A stretch of DNA of 64,000 nucleotides from Mycolicibacterium diernhoferi (GTDB lineage: Bacteria > Actinomycetota > Actinomycetes > Mycobacteriales > Mycobacteriaceae): NCBI RefSeq assembly GCF_019456655.1, contig NZ_CP080332.1:3472001-3536000 (forward strand). Direction: 5' to 3'. The notes under the pieces were generated by a model that had not been told where the DNA came from, ran no database searches, and was given only the letters and a program-made list of their open reading frames with translations. Both the position numbers and the translations under genes were made by a program. Positions 1 through 8,449 of this stretch are shown here, piece by piece. Position 1 is the stretch's first letter. Each line of letters begins with the position of its first letter.

Positions 1-931
1 GCGTCTCCAGGGCCTGCTTCCCGGCCTGCTCGGACTTGATGTCCCCGTCGGCCACCGCGATCGGCAGGATGATCGTCAACACGTCGATCTGGGCCTGTCC
101 CGGCGTCGGATCGACCTGCAGGTCCGTGCGTTCGAGCACTTCCTTCGCCACGCTCGGCGTGATCTTCGCCTCGGCTGCCAGCAGTTCGGTCAACTCGTTG
201 GGGTGCGCGATAGCCCATGCGCGGGCCTCCTCATAGGCGTCGACGACGGACTGCACTGCTTCGGGATTGTCGGCGATGAAGCCCTCGCGGGCGTTGAGCG
301 TGCCGTAGCTGTTGAAGTCGGGGTTGCGGAACAGCAGGCGCGAACCCGACTCCTGCACGGTCTGCGCGATGAACGGGTCCAGCCCCGACCAGGCGTCGAC
401 GTCCCCGCGTTCCAGCGCGGTCTTGCCGTCGGCGTGCTGCAGGTTGACGATCTCGACGTCGTTGCGGGACAGCCCGTTCGCCTTCAACGCCTGCAGCAGG
501 AAGTAGTAGGGATCGGTGCCCTTGGTGACCGCGATCTTCTTGCCGCGCAGTTCGGCGACGCTGGTGACCGGGGAACCCTCGCCCACCACCAGCGCGGCCC
601 ATTCCGGCTTGCTGTAGATGTCGACGACCTTGATCGGGGTGCCGTTGGCGCGGGCCACCAGCGCCGCCGCGCCGGCGGTCGAACCGAGATCCAGGGCATT
701 GGACCGTAGCGCCTCGTTGGCCTTGTTGCTGCCCGCCGACAGCACCCAGGTGACGTTGTATCCCTGGTTCTCCAACAGCTTCTGGTCGCGGATGACCAGG
801 CTCAGCGGGTTGTAGTAGGCGTAGTCGAGCCGGATGTCCTTCGCGGTGTCCGCACCGTCGCCGGAACTGCACGCCGCGGCCGTCCAGGCCAGAGCGGCGA
901 TCACCAGGGCTATCAGCCCACGTGCCTTCAT
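1..931 (-). CDS. ABC transporter substrate-binding lipoprotein, SsuA/NrtA type (partial)
   Basis: Binds a small anion, probably an aliphatic sulfonate, outside the membrane for an ABC importer. The ATG at 931 opens a lipoprotein signal (MKARGLIALVIAALAWTAAAC, lipobox ending at Cys21), followed by an SsuA/NMT1-like fold with the typical phrase VAELRGKKIAVTKGTDPYYF. The frame stays open to base 1, so the C terminus is outside the window. Its start codon overlaps the ATPase stop (ATGA at 928-931), so the two are translationally coupled. The permease is not seen and probably lies further left. The family also includes nitrate, taurine and thiamine-precursor binders, so the substrate is inferred. 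Confidence 0.85.
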   Translation of the reverse strand, partial: MKARGLIALVIAALAWTAAACSSGDGADTAKDIRLDYAYYNPLSLVIRDQKLLENQGYNVTWVLSAGSNKANEALRSNALDLGSTAGAAALVARANGTPIKVVDIYSKPEWAALVVGEGSPVTSVAELRGKKIAVTKGTDPYYFLLQALKANGLSRNDVEIVNLQHADGKTALERGDVDAWSGLDPFIAQTVQESGSRLLFRNPDFNSYGTLNAREGFIADNPEAVQSVVDAYEEARAWAIAHPNELTELLAAEAKITPSVAKEVLERTDLQVDPTPGQAQIDVLTIILPIAVADGDIKSEQAGKQALET

Positions 932-1740
932 GCCGAGATTTCCTTCCGAGGTGGATGTGCGGGGTCGCCGGCCTGTCGGCGCGGCATCCCGAGTTCGTCG
1001 AGCAGGGTGATACGCAGTGCCGCCAGCTCCGGGTCGGAGCGGTCGCGCGGCTTGTCCAGCGAAACGTGGTGTGTCGCAGCGATTCCGGCCACCCCCGAAT
1101 CGTCGGCGCGCAGGATCAGCACCCGGTCGGCCAGGATGAGCGCCTCGTCGACGTCGTGGGTGACCAGCAGGGTGGTGATGCCCGCCTTCTGTTGCACCTC
1201 GTCGAGCAGATCCTGCATGCGCAGCCGGGTCAGTGCGTCCAAGGCGGCCAGCGGCTCGTCGAGCAGCAGCACGCCGGGGCTGCGGGCGAGTGCGCGGGCC
1301 AGCCCGGCCCGCTGGGCCATCCCGCCGGAGACCTGCCGCGGGCGGTGATCGGCGAACCCCTGCAGCCCGACGACCTCCAACCAGTGCGCCACCAGTTCGG
1401 CGCCGTGGCTTCGCGAGGTGCCCGCGGGCAGTCCGTAGGCGACATTGGCCGCCAGCGCCCGCCAGGGCAGCAGACGGGGTTCCTGGAAGACGACCGCGCA
1501 CCGAGGATCGATGCCGCGCACCGGTTTTGCATTGATCTCGATCTGCCCGACGCTCGGCTCGTCGAGACCGGCGATCAGTCGGAGCAGGGTGGATTTGCCG
1601 CTGCCGGAGGCGCCGAGAAAGGCGACGACTTCACCGGGGGCGATCTCGATGTCGATTCCATCGAGGACGGTGCGAGCGCCGAAAACCTTTCCGACGCCGC
1701 GCAGGGACACGCCCGCGGGCGTCGGGCTATTCGACGTCAC
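928..1740 (-). CDS. ssuB: ABC transporter ATP-binding protein, SsuB type
   Basis: Cytoplasmic ATPase that powers import by the neighbouring SsuA-like protein. The 270-residue protein shows Walker A (GASGSGKST, about residues 41-49), a Q-loop (FQEPRLLPW), the ABC signature VSGGMAQR, Walker B LLLDEPLAALD and the H-loop VTHD. The Q-loop wording RLLPW is typical of the SsuB/TauB/NrtD group. It starts with GTG at 1740 and its TGA overlaps the ATG of the downstream binding protein. It is the first gene of the operon seen here. Sulfonate rather than taurine or nitrate as substrate is an inference. Confidence 0.85.
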   Translation of the reverse strand: MTSNSPTPAGVSLRGVGKVFGARTVLDGIDIEIAPGEVVAFLGASGSGKSTLLRLIAGLDEPSVGQIEINAKPVRGIDPRCAVVFQEPRLLPWRALAANVAYGLPAGTSRSHGAELVAHWLEVVGLQGFADHRPRQVSGGMAQRAGLARALARSPGVLLLDEPLAALDALTRLRMQDLLDEVQQKAGITTLLVTHDVDEALILADRVLILRADDSGVAGIAATHHVSLDKPRDRSDPELAALRITLLDELGMPRRQAGDPAHPPRKEISA

Positions 1741-1794
1741 CGCTGAAACTTAGAAGCGCAGGCGCTGCCCGGCCAGGGTTGAAAGCAGCATGAT

Positions 1795-2448
1795 TTAAAC
1801 CGGGGTGGACCGACGCTTGCGGCGATCTTCCACCTCGGCGAACTGCACCCGCAGACCGTCGACGAAGGCCCGCAGGGCCAGTTCGAAACTCGCGGAGGCG
1901 ATCTGGGAGGCCTTGCTACGCAACAGGTGCGCCTGCCCCATATGCGGATACTTGCCCCGGTACACCTCGGCATCGTCGGCCAGCCTCCGGGAGAACGAGC
2001 CGAACGTCGAGCCCAGCACCAGCGACCGGACGGCCTCACCGATCAGCGTCGACTCCCGGGGCGGCCAGCCGGCACGCGTCAGGCCGCCGTGCACGGCGTC
2101 GGCGATGCGCAGGCTCTCGTCGCGCTGGCCCGGACCGCTGGCCAGGAACGGCACCAGGTTCGGGTGCGACACCAGCGCGCCGTGGTAGGACCGCGCCCAC
2201 GCGGTCAGCGCGTCGGGCCAGTCCACGTCCGTATCGAACGCCGAGATGTCCACCGCGGTGATGATCTGACTGGCGACGTCGTCGAGGACGTCGTCCTTGG
2301 TCGGATAGTGCTTGTACAGCGAGGCCGCCTGCACGCCGAGTTCGGCGGCGAGCCGGCGCATGGACAGTTCACCGAGGCCACCGCGGTCGATGATCATCAG
2401 CGCCGCGTCGCGGATGCGTTCACGGCTGAGCACGCGTGGTCTGCCCAC
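1795..2448 (-). CDS. TetR family transcriptional regulator
   Basis: Probable repressor of itself and of the divergent acyl-CoA dehydrogenase. Residues 1-50 form a standard TetR helix-turn-helix (RRLAAELGVQAASLYKHYPT). The remaining residues form an all-helical ligand-binding half resembling the TetR_C family of tetracycline-type regulators. The length (217 residues) is normal. It is separated from the dehydrogenase by a perfect 12-base inverted repeat that overlaps both promoters. By analogy with KstR- and FadR-like regulators the inducer may be an acyl-CoA, but the sequence does not show this. Confidence 0.85.
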   Translation of the reverse strand: MGRPRVLSRERIRDAALMIIDRGGLGELSMRRLAAELGVQAASLYKHYPTKDDVLDDVASQIITAVDISAFDTDVDWPDALTAWARSYHGALVSHPNLVPFLASGPGQRDESLRIADAVHGGLTRAGWPPRESTLIGEAVRSLVLGSTFGSFSRRLADDAEVYRGKYPHMGQAHLLRSKASQIASASFELALRAFVDGLRVQFAEVEDRRKRRSTPV

Positions 2449-2471
2449 CTCGGTTCCCTTCCCCGATGTTG

Positions 2472-2529
2472 CCTAAGTGAACGACGTTAGCTTATAGTGC
2501 GTGTCAATAGCTAACACCGTTCACTTAGG
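2472..2529. promoter_or_regulatory. Divergent operator between tetR and acyl-CoA dehydrogenase
   Basis: CCTAAGTGAACG (2472-2483) and CGTTCACTTAGG (2518-2529) are perfect inverted repeats. Just inside, GTTAGC (2486-2491) pairs with GCTAAC (2510-2515). Each arm therefore carries a CTAA...TTAG element, which suggests two TetR dimer sites facing each other. The 3' arm ends right at the ribosome-binding site AGGAGAGG of the dehydrogenase. Binding by the adjacent TetR protein is inferred from position. Confidence 0.8.
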
Positions 2530-2539
2530 AGAGGCACCG

Positions 2540-3697
2540 ATGCAGAGGACCGTCTACACCCAGGAGCACGAGGACTTCCGCGCGATGATCCGCGCGTTCA
2601 TCGAGTCCGAGGTGGTCCCGGTGCACGACGAGTGGTTCGAGGCCGGCATCACGCCCCGCGACTTCTACTACAAGCTGGGCGAACTGGGCCTGTTCGGCAT
2701 CGAGGTTCCGGCCGAGTACGGCGGCTCCGGGATCGATTCCTACAAGTTCCAGGCCGTCATCACCGAGGAATGCTCGCGTGCCGCGGTGTCCTTCGGCGGC
2801 TCCAGCGTGCACATCGGCCTGTGCCTGCCCTACCTGAAGTCACTGGCCACCGACGAACAGAAGCAGCGCTGGTTCCCCGGCATGATCACCGGCGAGATCA
2901 TGTTCGCCATCGCCATGACCGAACCCGGCACCGGGTCTGACCTGGCCGGCATGCGCACCACCGCCAAGCTCTCCGAGGACGGCACGCACTACGTCCTCAA
3001 CGGCTCGAAGACCTTCATCACCGGTGGCGTGCACGCCGACCGGGTCATCGTGTGCGCCCGCACCGCCGCCCCACGCGAGGACGACCGCCGCTTCGGCATC
3101 TCGCTACTGGTGGTCGACACCAAGTCCGAGGGCTACACGGTCGGACGCAAGCTGGACAAGCTGGGTCTGCGCACCTCCGACACCGCCGAACTGAACTTCT
3201 CCGATGTCAAGGTGCCGGTCGAGGACCTGCTCGGCGAGGTGCACATGGGCTTCTCGTACCTGGGCCAGAACCTGCCCCGGGAGCGGCTGGCCATCGCCGT
3301 CGGCGCCTACGCCCAGGCCAAGGCCGCCGTCGCGTTCGCCGCGCAGTACACCAAGGACCGCACCGTGTTCGGCAAGCCGGTCGCCGCGTTCCAGAACACC
3401 AAGTTCGAACTGGCCGACTGCAAGGCCGATGTCGACGCCATGGAGGCCGTCGTCGACCGCGCCATGGACGCCCACGACATCGACGAGCTGACCCCCGCCG
3501 ACGCCGCGTCGGCGAAGCTGTTCTGCACCGACCTGGCGTCCCGCGTGATCGACCGGTGCCTGCAGCTGCACGGCGGCTACGGCTACATCAACGAGTACCC
3601 GATCGCCCGCCTGTACGCCGACAGCCGCGTCCAGCGCATCTACGGCGGCACCAGCGAGGTCATGAAGATGATCATCGCCAAGGACATGGGCCTCTAA
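2540..3697 (+). CDS. Acyl-CoA dehydrogenase (FadE family)
   Basis: FAD flavoenzyme that introduces the alpha-beta double bond into an acyl-CoA. The 385-residue protein covers the whole family: N-terminal helical domain, the AMTEPGTGSD signature near residue 135, a beta-domain ending in TAELNFSDVKVP, and the C-terminal motif RIYGGTSEVMK. The last motif has Gly where medium-chain enzymes have the catalytic Glu (YEGT), as in long-chain/isovaleryl-type members, which carry the base elsewhere. ATG 2540 is chosen because AGGAGAGG lies just upstream and an earlier GTG (2501) would sit inside the operator. It is probably controlled by the divergent TetR. The substrate is unknown. Confidence 0.9.
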   Translation: MQRTVYTQEHEDFRAMIRAFIESEVVPVHDEWFEAGITPRDFYYKLGELGLFGIEVPAEYGGSGIDSYKFQAVITEECSRAAVSFGGSSVHIGLCLPYLKSLATDEQKQRWFPGMITGEIMFAIAMTEPGTGSDLAGMRTTAKLSEDGTHYVLNGSKTFITGGVHADRVIVCARTAAPREDDRRFGISLLVVDTKSEGYTVGRKLDKLGLRTSDTAELNFSDVKVPVEDLLGEVHMGFSYLGQNLPRERLAIAVGAYAQAKAAVAFAAQYTKDRTVFGKPVAAFQNTKFELADCKADVDAMEAVVDRAMDAHDIDELTPADAASAKLFCTDLASRVIDRCLQLHGGYGYINEYPIARLYADSRVQRIYGGTSEVMKMIIAKDMGL

Positions 3698-3726
3698 ACC
3701 CCTGGCCCCCGTCCCCCGCTCAGCGT

Positions 3727-3996
3727 TCAGGCCCTGCCGTTGCGCTCCCGGTGCTTGCACCCGGGCCAACAGCAGGGCCTGCGCTTTCCCTCTTCGAGTT
3801 CCTCCTGGGTTCGCCGGATGCGGCGCTCCCGGGTCTTGTCCTGCTTGGCGTCCTCGACCCAGCAGATGAATTCGTTACGCGCCAGCGGCGTGATGTCCTG
3901 CCACGCCGCCAGCGCGGTGTCGTTGACGAGCAGCGCGGCCCGCAGATCGGTGGGCATCTCGTGCACCACCCCGCCGGGTACGCGCTGACTCGTCAC
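3727..3996 (-). CDS. Small YdeI/OmdA-like protein
   Basis: An 89-residue soluble protein that matches my memory of the C-terminal part of the YdeI/OmpD-associated (OmdA) family, with the phrase LARNEFICWVEDAKQDKTRE followed by a basic tail ending in CCWPGCKHRER. The function of the family is poorly known. It lies between the dehydrogenase and tex, 9 bases downstream of the tex stop on the same strand, and may be cotranscribed with tex. The Cys-rich tail CCWPGC is typical of actinobacterial members. ATG/GTG choice at 3996 is not certain. Confidence 0.65.
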   Translation of the reverse strand: MTSQRVPGGVVHEMPTDLRAALLVNDTALAAWQDITPLARNEFICWVEDAKQDKTRERRIRRTQEELEEGKRRPCCWPGCKHRERNGRA

Positions 3997-4005
3997 GACC
4001 AGAGG

Positions 4006-6390
4006 CTACCTACCGAACCCGGCGTTGCGCAGCGCATCGGCCATCGACCCGCTCGGCGCAGCCTCCCGGCGTCCGGAGTTGTTGCCACGGTTGGCGTTTC
4101 GCTGCTGCTGTCCGCCGCGCTGCTGATTCCCGCCGCCCTGGTTACGGTTCTGGTTACCCGCCGGGCGGCCGGATTTCTTCTCACCGCCGCGCGCGGGTTC
4201 GTCGTTGAGCCGCAGTGACAGCCCGATCCGCTGACGGTCCACATCGACGTCGACGACCTTGACCTTGACCACCTGTCCGGACTTCACCACCTCATGCGGA
4301 TCGGAGACGAACCGGTCCGACATGGCCGACACGTGCACCAGGCCGTCCTGGTGCACGCCCACGTCGACGAACGCCCCGAATGCGGCCACATTGGTGACCA
4401 CGCCCTCGAGCACCATGCCCGGTTTGAGGTCGGCGACCTTCTCCACCCCGGCGGCGAACGTCGCGGTGGAGAAGGCCGGGCGCGGGTCACGGCCCGGCTT
4501 CTCCAGTTCGGCGAGGATATCGGTGACGGTGGGGACACCGAACCGCTCGTCGGCGAAGTCGGCGGGCTTGAGCTGACGCAGCGCGCGCTCGTTGCCGATG
4601 ATCTCGGCCAGCGTGACGCTGGAGCGGTCCAGGATGCGCCGGACCACCGGATAGGCCTCCGGGTGCACGCCCGAGTTGTCCAGTGGATCATCGCCGTCGG
4701 CGATCCGCAGGAACCCGGCGCACTGTTCGAATGCCTTGGGCCCCAACCGCGGAACCTTGAGCAGCGCGCTGCGGTTGCGGAACGGGCCGGTGTTCTCCCG
4801 GTGCGCCACGATGGCCTCGGCCAGCGAATCGGTCACCCCGGACACCCGGGCCAGCAGCGGCACCGAGGCGGTGTTCAGGTCCACACCGACGGCGTTCACG
4901 GCGTCCTCGACGACGGCGTTCAGGCTGCGGTCCAGCTTGCCCGGCGTGACATCGTGCTGGTACTGACCGACGCCGATCGATTTCGGCTCGATCTTCACCA
5001 GTTCGGCCAGCGGGTCCTGCAGGCGGCGCGCGATCGAGACCGCGCCGCGCAGCGTGACGTCCAACTGCGGCAGTTCATGCGAGGCATAGGCCGAGGCCGA
5101 GTAGACCGAGGCACCGGCCTCACTGACCATCGCCTTCACCGGCGCCTTCGCCCCGGCCTTGGCGATATCGGCGATGAGTTCGGCGGCCAGCGCATCGGTC
5201 TCCCGCGACGCGGTGCCGTTGCCGACGGCGATCAGTTCGACACCGTGCCGGGCCACCAGCGCCGCGAGGGTGGCCTTGGCGGTGTCCCACTGCTTCTGCG
5301 GTTGATGCGGGAAGATCGCGCACGTGTCGACCACCTTGCCGGTGCCGTCGACCACGGCCACCTTGACCCCGGTCCGGAAACCGGGATCCAGGCCCAGGGT
5401 GGTGCGGGTGCCCGCGGGTGCGGCCAGCAGCAGATCCTTGAGGTTGCGGGCGAACACCGCGACGGCGTCCTCCTCGGCGCGCTGCCGCAGCCGGATGCGG
5501 GCGTCGACGGCGGCCGAGATCATCAGCTTGGTGCGCCAGGCCAGCCGGACCGTGGTGGCCAGCCAGCCGGTGGCCGCGCCCTCGGCAGTCATGTCGATGC
5601 CCAGGCTCTGCGCGATGCGCGCCTGATAGGCCAGCTCATCGCCGCCGTCGAAGTTCAGCGCGAGGATCTGTTCCTTCTCGCCGCGCATCACCGCGAGCAC
5701 CCGGTGCGACGGCATCTTCTCCAGCGGCTCGGAGAATTCGAAGTAGTCCCGGAACTTCTGTCCCGCTGGGCTTTTGGCCGCTTCTTCGGACCACGGCGCG
5801 GTCCTGAGGGTGCCATCGTTCCAGAAGGTGGTGCGTACCTCGCCGACCAGTTCGGCGTCCTCGGCGGCACGCTCGATGAGGATGTGCCGGGCGCCGTCGA
5901 GTGCGGCGGCGGCGTCGGCGACCTCCTCGGTGAGGAACTCCGCGGCGGCCTCGTCGGGGACCAGCGACGGATCGGCGAGCAGCCGGTCGGCCAGCGGCTC
6001 CAGTCCGGCCTCCCGGGCGATCTGCGCCTTGGTGCGTCGCTTCGGCTTGTAGGGCAGGTAGATGTCTTCGATGCGGGCCTTGGTGTCCGCGGTCAACAGC
6101 GCGGTGCGCAGCTCGTCGGTGAGCTTGCCTTGCTCCTCGATCGAGGCCAGCACCGCCGCCCGGCGCTGATCCATCTCACGCAGGTAGGCCAGCCGCTCCT
6201 CGAGTTGACGCAGTTGCGTGTCGTCCAGGCTGCCGGTCACCTCCTTGCGGTACCGGGCGATGAAGGGCACCGTCGCACCCTCGTCGAGCAGGTGCACAGC
6301 AGCGGCCACCTGGCCTTCCGCAACGCTCAGTTCCTCAGCGAGACGGGCATTTACAGATTTGATGATCCCCACGGGTGCGCTCGAAGTCAC
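4006..6390 (-). CDS. tex: Tex family RNA-binding protein with S1 domain
   Basis: Nucleic-acid-binding protein related to Bordetella Tex and eukaryotic Spt6, thought to act in transcription. The 794-residue protein shows the Tex N-terminal helical region (ATVPFIARYRKEVTGSLDD near residue 40), a YqgF/RNase H-like core (LGLDPGFRTGVKVAVVDGTG), helix-hairpin-helix motifs (NTASVPLLARVSGV), and an S1 domain (GMVLEGVVTNVAAFGAFVDV, about 655-725). The C-terminal tail is low complexity, rich in Asn, Gln, Gly and Arg, probably a flexible RNA-binding extension common in actinobacterial copies. It starts with GTG at 6390. Confidence 0.95.
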   Translation of the reverse strand: MTSSAPVGIIKSVNARLAEELSVAEGQVAAAVHLLDEGATVPFIARYRKEVTGSLDDTQLRQLEERLAYLREMDQRRAAVLASIEEQGKLTDELRTALLTADTKARIEDIYLPYKPKRRTKAQIAREAGLEPLADRLLADPSLVPDEAAAEFLTEEVADAAAALDGARHILIERAAEDAELVGEVRTTFWNDGTLRTAPWSEEAAKSPAGQKFRDYFEFSEPLEKMPSHRVLAVMRGEKEQILALNFDGGDELAYQARIAQSLGIDMTAEGAATGWLATTVRLAWRTKLMISAAVDARIRLRQRAEEDAVAVFARNLKDLLLAAPAGTRTTLGLDPGFRTGVKVAVVDGTGKVVDTCAIFPHQPQKQWDTAKATLAALVARHGVELIAVGNGTASRETDALAAELIADIAKAGAKAPVKAMVSEAGASVYSASAYASHELPQLDVTLRGAVSIARRLQDPLAELVKIEPKSIGVGQYQHDVTPGKLDRSLNAVVEDAVNAVGVDLNTASVPLLARVSGVTDSLAEAIVAHRENTGPFRNRSALLKVPRLGPKAFEQCAGFLRIADGDDPLDNSGVHPEAYPVVRRILDRSSVTLAEIIGNERALRQLKPADFADERFGVPTVTDILAELEKPGRDPRPAFSTATFAAGVEKVADLKPGMVLEGVVTNVAAFGAFVDVGVHQDGLVHVSAMSDRFVSDPHEVVKSGQVVKVKVVDVDVDRQRIGLSLRLNDEPARGGEKKSGRPAGNQNRNQGGGNQQRGGQQQRNANRGNNSGRREAAPSGSMADALRNAGFGR

Positions 6391-6399
6391 CCGCAGACC

Positions 6400-7716
6400 C
6401 TACCGAACGGGCCTGACCCCGGCGCAGGCGCGCGCCGCCAGCACCGCCACCAGGAAACACACCAGCGGAATCCAGCCGTCGGGCCCGGCCAGACCGTTCT
6501 TGGCGACCAGCAGCATCGCCACCCCGGCCACGCACACCAGCGCCCCGGCGACCACCGACCGGGCACCGGCGGCGCCGACCGCATCGTCCCACCACGGCAG
6601 CCTGCGGTGTTCCAGCGGGGATAGCAGCAGGAAGGTCGCCGACATCACCACCGCGAACACCGCGGCCCGCAGCGCGAGCAGGGCCCAGAAGTTCGGGGCG
6701 TGCACGTCCCAGGCGTCCAGACCCACGGCATTCAGGCTGAACGCGGCGACCGCGATGGCCGGGATGTGCCACAGGTAGAGCGTCATCGCTCCCCCGTTGC
6801 CCACCGCGACCAGGTACCAGACCCGCGGACGCTCGGCCAGCCGCTGCACGATCCCGGCGAGGGCGACGAACACGCACGGCATCCAGACGCAGTGCAGCGC
6901 GAGCAGCAGCGTCGGCGGCGCCACATTCGACACCCCGTCGGTGCTGCCGGTGGTGACCAGCGAGACCTCGTAGAACCCGAAGGCCGCGAGCAGTACCTGT
7001 GCGGCCAGCGCCGCCGCCGCGACGAGCAGTGCCATCGGCACCCGCAGCAGCCCGCGGGCGTAGGCCACGCCGATCACCACCGGGATGAGCCAGACGATGA
7101 CGAAGTTCGCCACCCCGGCATCGGCCGAACCGACCGCGAACCGGATCTGGTCGATCCCCGCCGCGGCGGCCAGCAGTAACGCCAGCACGCCGGCGGTCGC
7201 ACCCGCGCCGCGCAGCCGGGTCAGGGCCGGGACGAACGCGATGACCATCAGGTACACCCCGAGGAACCAGAGCAGCGCGACGCACTCGCGGCCGAGCCGG
7301 TCGGCCGATTCCGCGCCGAGGGTCAGCCGGGCGACCAGCAGCGCCACCGTCCAGAAGCCCAGATACCAGAACACCGGCCGGCACAGCCGCTGCGTCCGGC
7401 CGACCAGCCAGCTGCCCCAGGACTTACCGGCCGCCGATCCGTCCGGATGCCAGCCGTAGGCGCCGGCGGCACCGCCGGCGAAGAAGAACAGCGGCATCAC
7501 CTGCACGACCCAGGTGATCGGGGTCAGCTGCGGGAGTTCGCCGAGGATGTTGCCGATCCGCAGCCCGCGGTCGTCGATGGTGGCCAGCAGCAGCGCGCAG
7601 TGCCCGAACATCACCACGACCAGGGCGGACAGCCGGGCCACATCGATGGCCCGGTCGCGGCCCGGGCCTGCGTTCGCGACCGTGGAGGCGGCAGGCAGGA
7701 GGTTGACGAGCGGCAT
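6400..7716 (-). CDS. Membrane acyltransferase (acyltransferase-3 family)
   Basis: Integral membrane protein of about 438 residues with around ten hydrophobic segments. It fits the acyltransferase-3 (OafA/WecH-like) family, which moves acyl groups onto sugars or other exported molecules. The early segment RAIDVARLSALVVVMFGH holds the conserved R...D and the candidate catalytic His. LPWWDDAVG closes a typical cytoplasmic segment near the C terminus. ATG 7716 is preferred over an upstream GTG at 7737. It lies 10 bases from tex on the same strand. The acceptor is unknown; glycolipids or cell-wall polymers would be usual in mycobacteria. Confidence 0.8.
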   Translation of the reverse strand: MPLVNLLPAASTVANAGPGRDRAIDVARLSALVVVMFGHCALLLATIDDRGLRIGNILGELPQLTPITWVVQVMPLFFFAGGAAGAYGWHPDGSAAGKSWGSWLVGRTQRLCRPVFWYLGFWTVALLVARLTLGAESADRLGRECVALLWFLGVYLMVIAFVPALTRLRGAGATAGVLALLLAAAAGIDQIRFAVGSADAGVANFVIVWLIPVVIGVAYARGLLRVPMALLVAAAALAAQVLLAAFGFYEVSLVTTGSTDGVSNVAPPTLLLALHCVWMPCVFVALAGIVQRLAERPRVWYLVAVGNGGAMTLYLWHIPAIAVAAFSLNAVGLDAWDVHAPNFWALLALRAAVFAVVMSATFLLLSPLEHRRLPWWDDAVGAAGARSVVAGALVCVAGVAMLLVAKNGLAGPDGWIPLVCFLVAVLAARACAGVRPVR

Positions 7717-7774
7717 GGCTACAGCGTGCCCGACCAACCGCCCCGACGGGATGAGTAGGACTACCTTTTCGTGG

Positions 7775-8416
7775 TCACGCGGTGCTGTCGGCCAGCGCCT
7801 CGATCCGTTTCAGCGCCTCCTCGGCCGCCGCGGCCACATCGATGCCGCCCGCGGCGCCGCAGCTGGTCATCTCGATGGCCGCGTTGTGCGCCGCGACGAA
7901 CAGGTTGTCGCAGTTCCAGTCGGCGGTCCGCAGCGACCACAGCACCGCATCCGTGGGCGCGGGGCGGGGTGCGGATTCCACATCGAAGGTGTAGGTGCGG
8001 CCGTACATGGTGGTGACGGTGACCGGGGTGTCGCCGCACGCCTCCAGGATGCTGCGCGCGGAGGCCAGCGCGTCCGCGGCGGAGTAGTCCGACTGGTACA
8101 CCGCCACCATCTCCTCGACCACCACCTCGACCCCGCCGACGGTGGTCGGCCAGTGTCCGCCGTCCTCGGCGGCCGGGTCGTAGTCGGTGATGAACGGTGG
8201 ATCCACCTCCCGGGCCACCCCGGCACACCGCTCGGGTTCGACGGTGGCGAACAGGTTGCCGTCCTTGTTGAAGATGTCCGGACTGAGCAGATCCCCCACC
8301 TGCAGCGGGGAGATCGGCCCGATCGGCGGCGCCGGTTGCGCCCGCGGGCTGTCCACGGGCCGGTTGCATCCCACGACGATCAGCGCGAGGGTCGCCGCCG
8401 CCCACCATTTCGCCAC
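7775..8416 (-). CDS. Lipoprotein with PknH-like extracellular sensor domain
   Basis: A 213-residue lipoprotein: short signal with lipobox LIVVGC (Cys17), then a domain like the extracellular PknH/LpqQ/LppH sensor fold. Cysteines at CAGVA, EACGD, WNCDN and TSCGA are arranged as the two disulfides of that fold. Such domains are thought to bind ligands at the outer face of the membrane. No kinase is attached, so this is a free lipoprotein version, common in mycobacteria. It is monocistronic or follows the AgcS gene by 33 bases. Confidence 0.75.
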   Translation of the reverse strand: MAKWWAAATLALIVVGCNRPVDSPRAQPAPPIGPISPLQVGDLLSPDIFNKDGNLFATVEPERCAGVAREVDPPFITDYDPAAEDGGHWPTTVGGVEVVVEEMVAVYQSDYSAADALASARSILEACGDTPVTVTTMYGRTYTFDVESAPRPAPTDAVLWSLRTADWNCDNLFVAAHNAAIEMTSCGAAGGIDVAAAAEEALKRIEALADSTA

Positions 8417-8449
8417 GTCGGCCAGTTTAGGGCTCCGACCGACCGTGAC

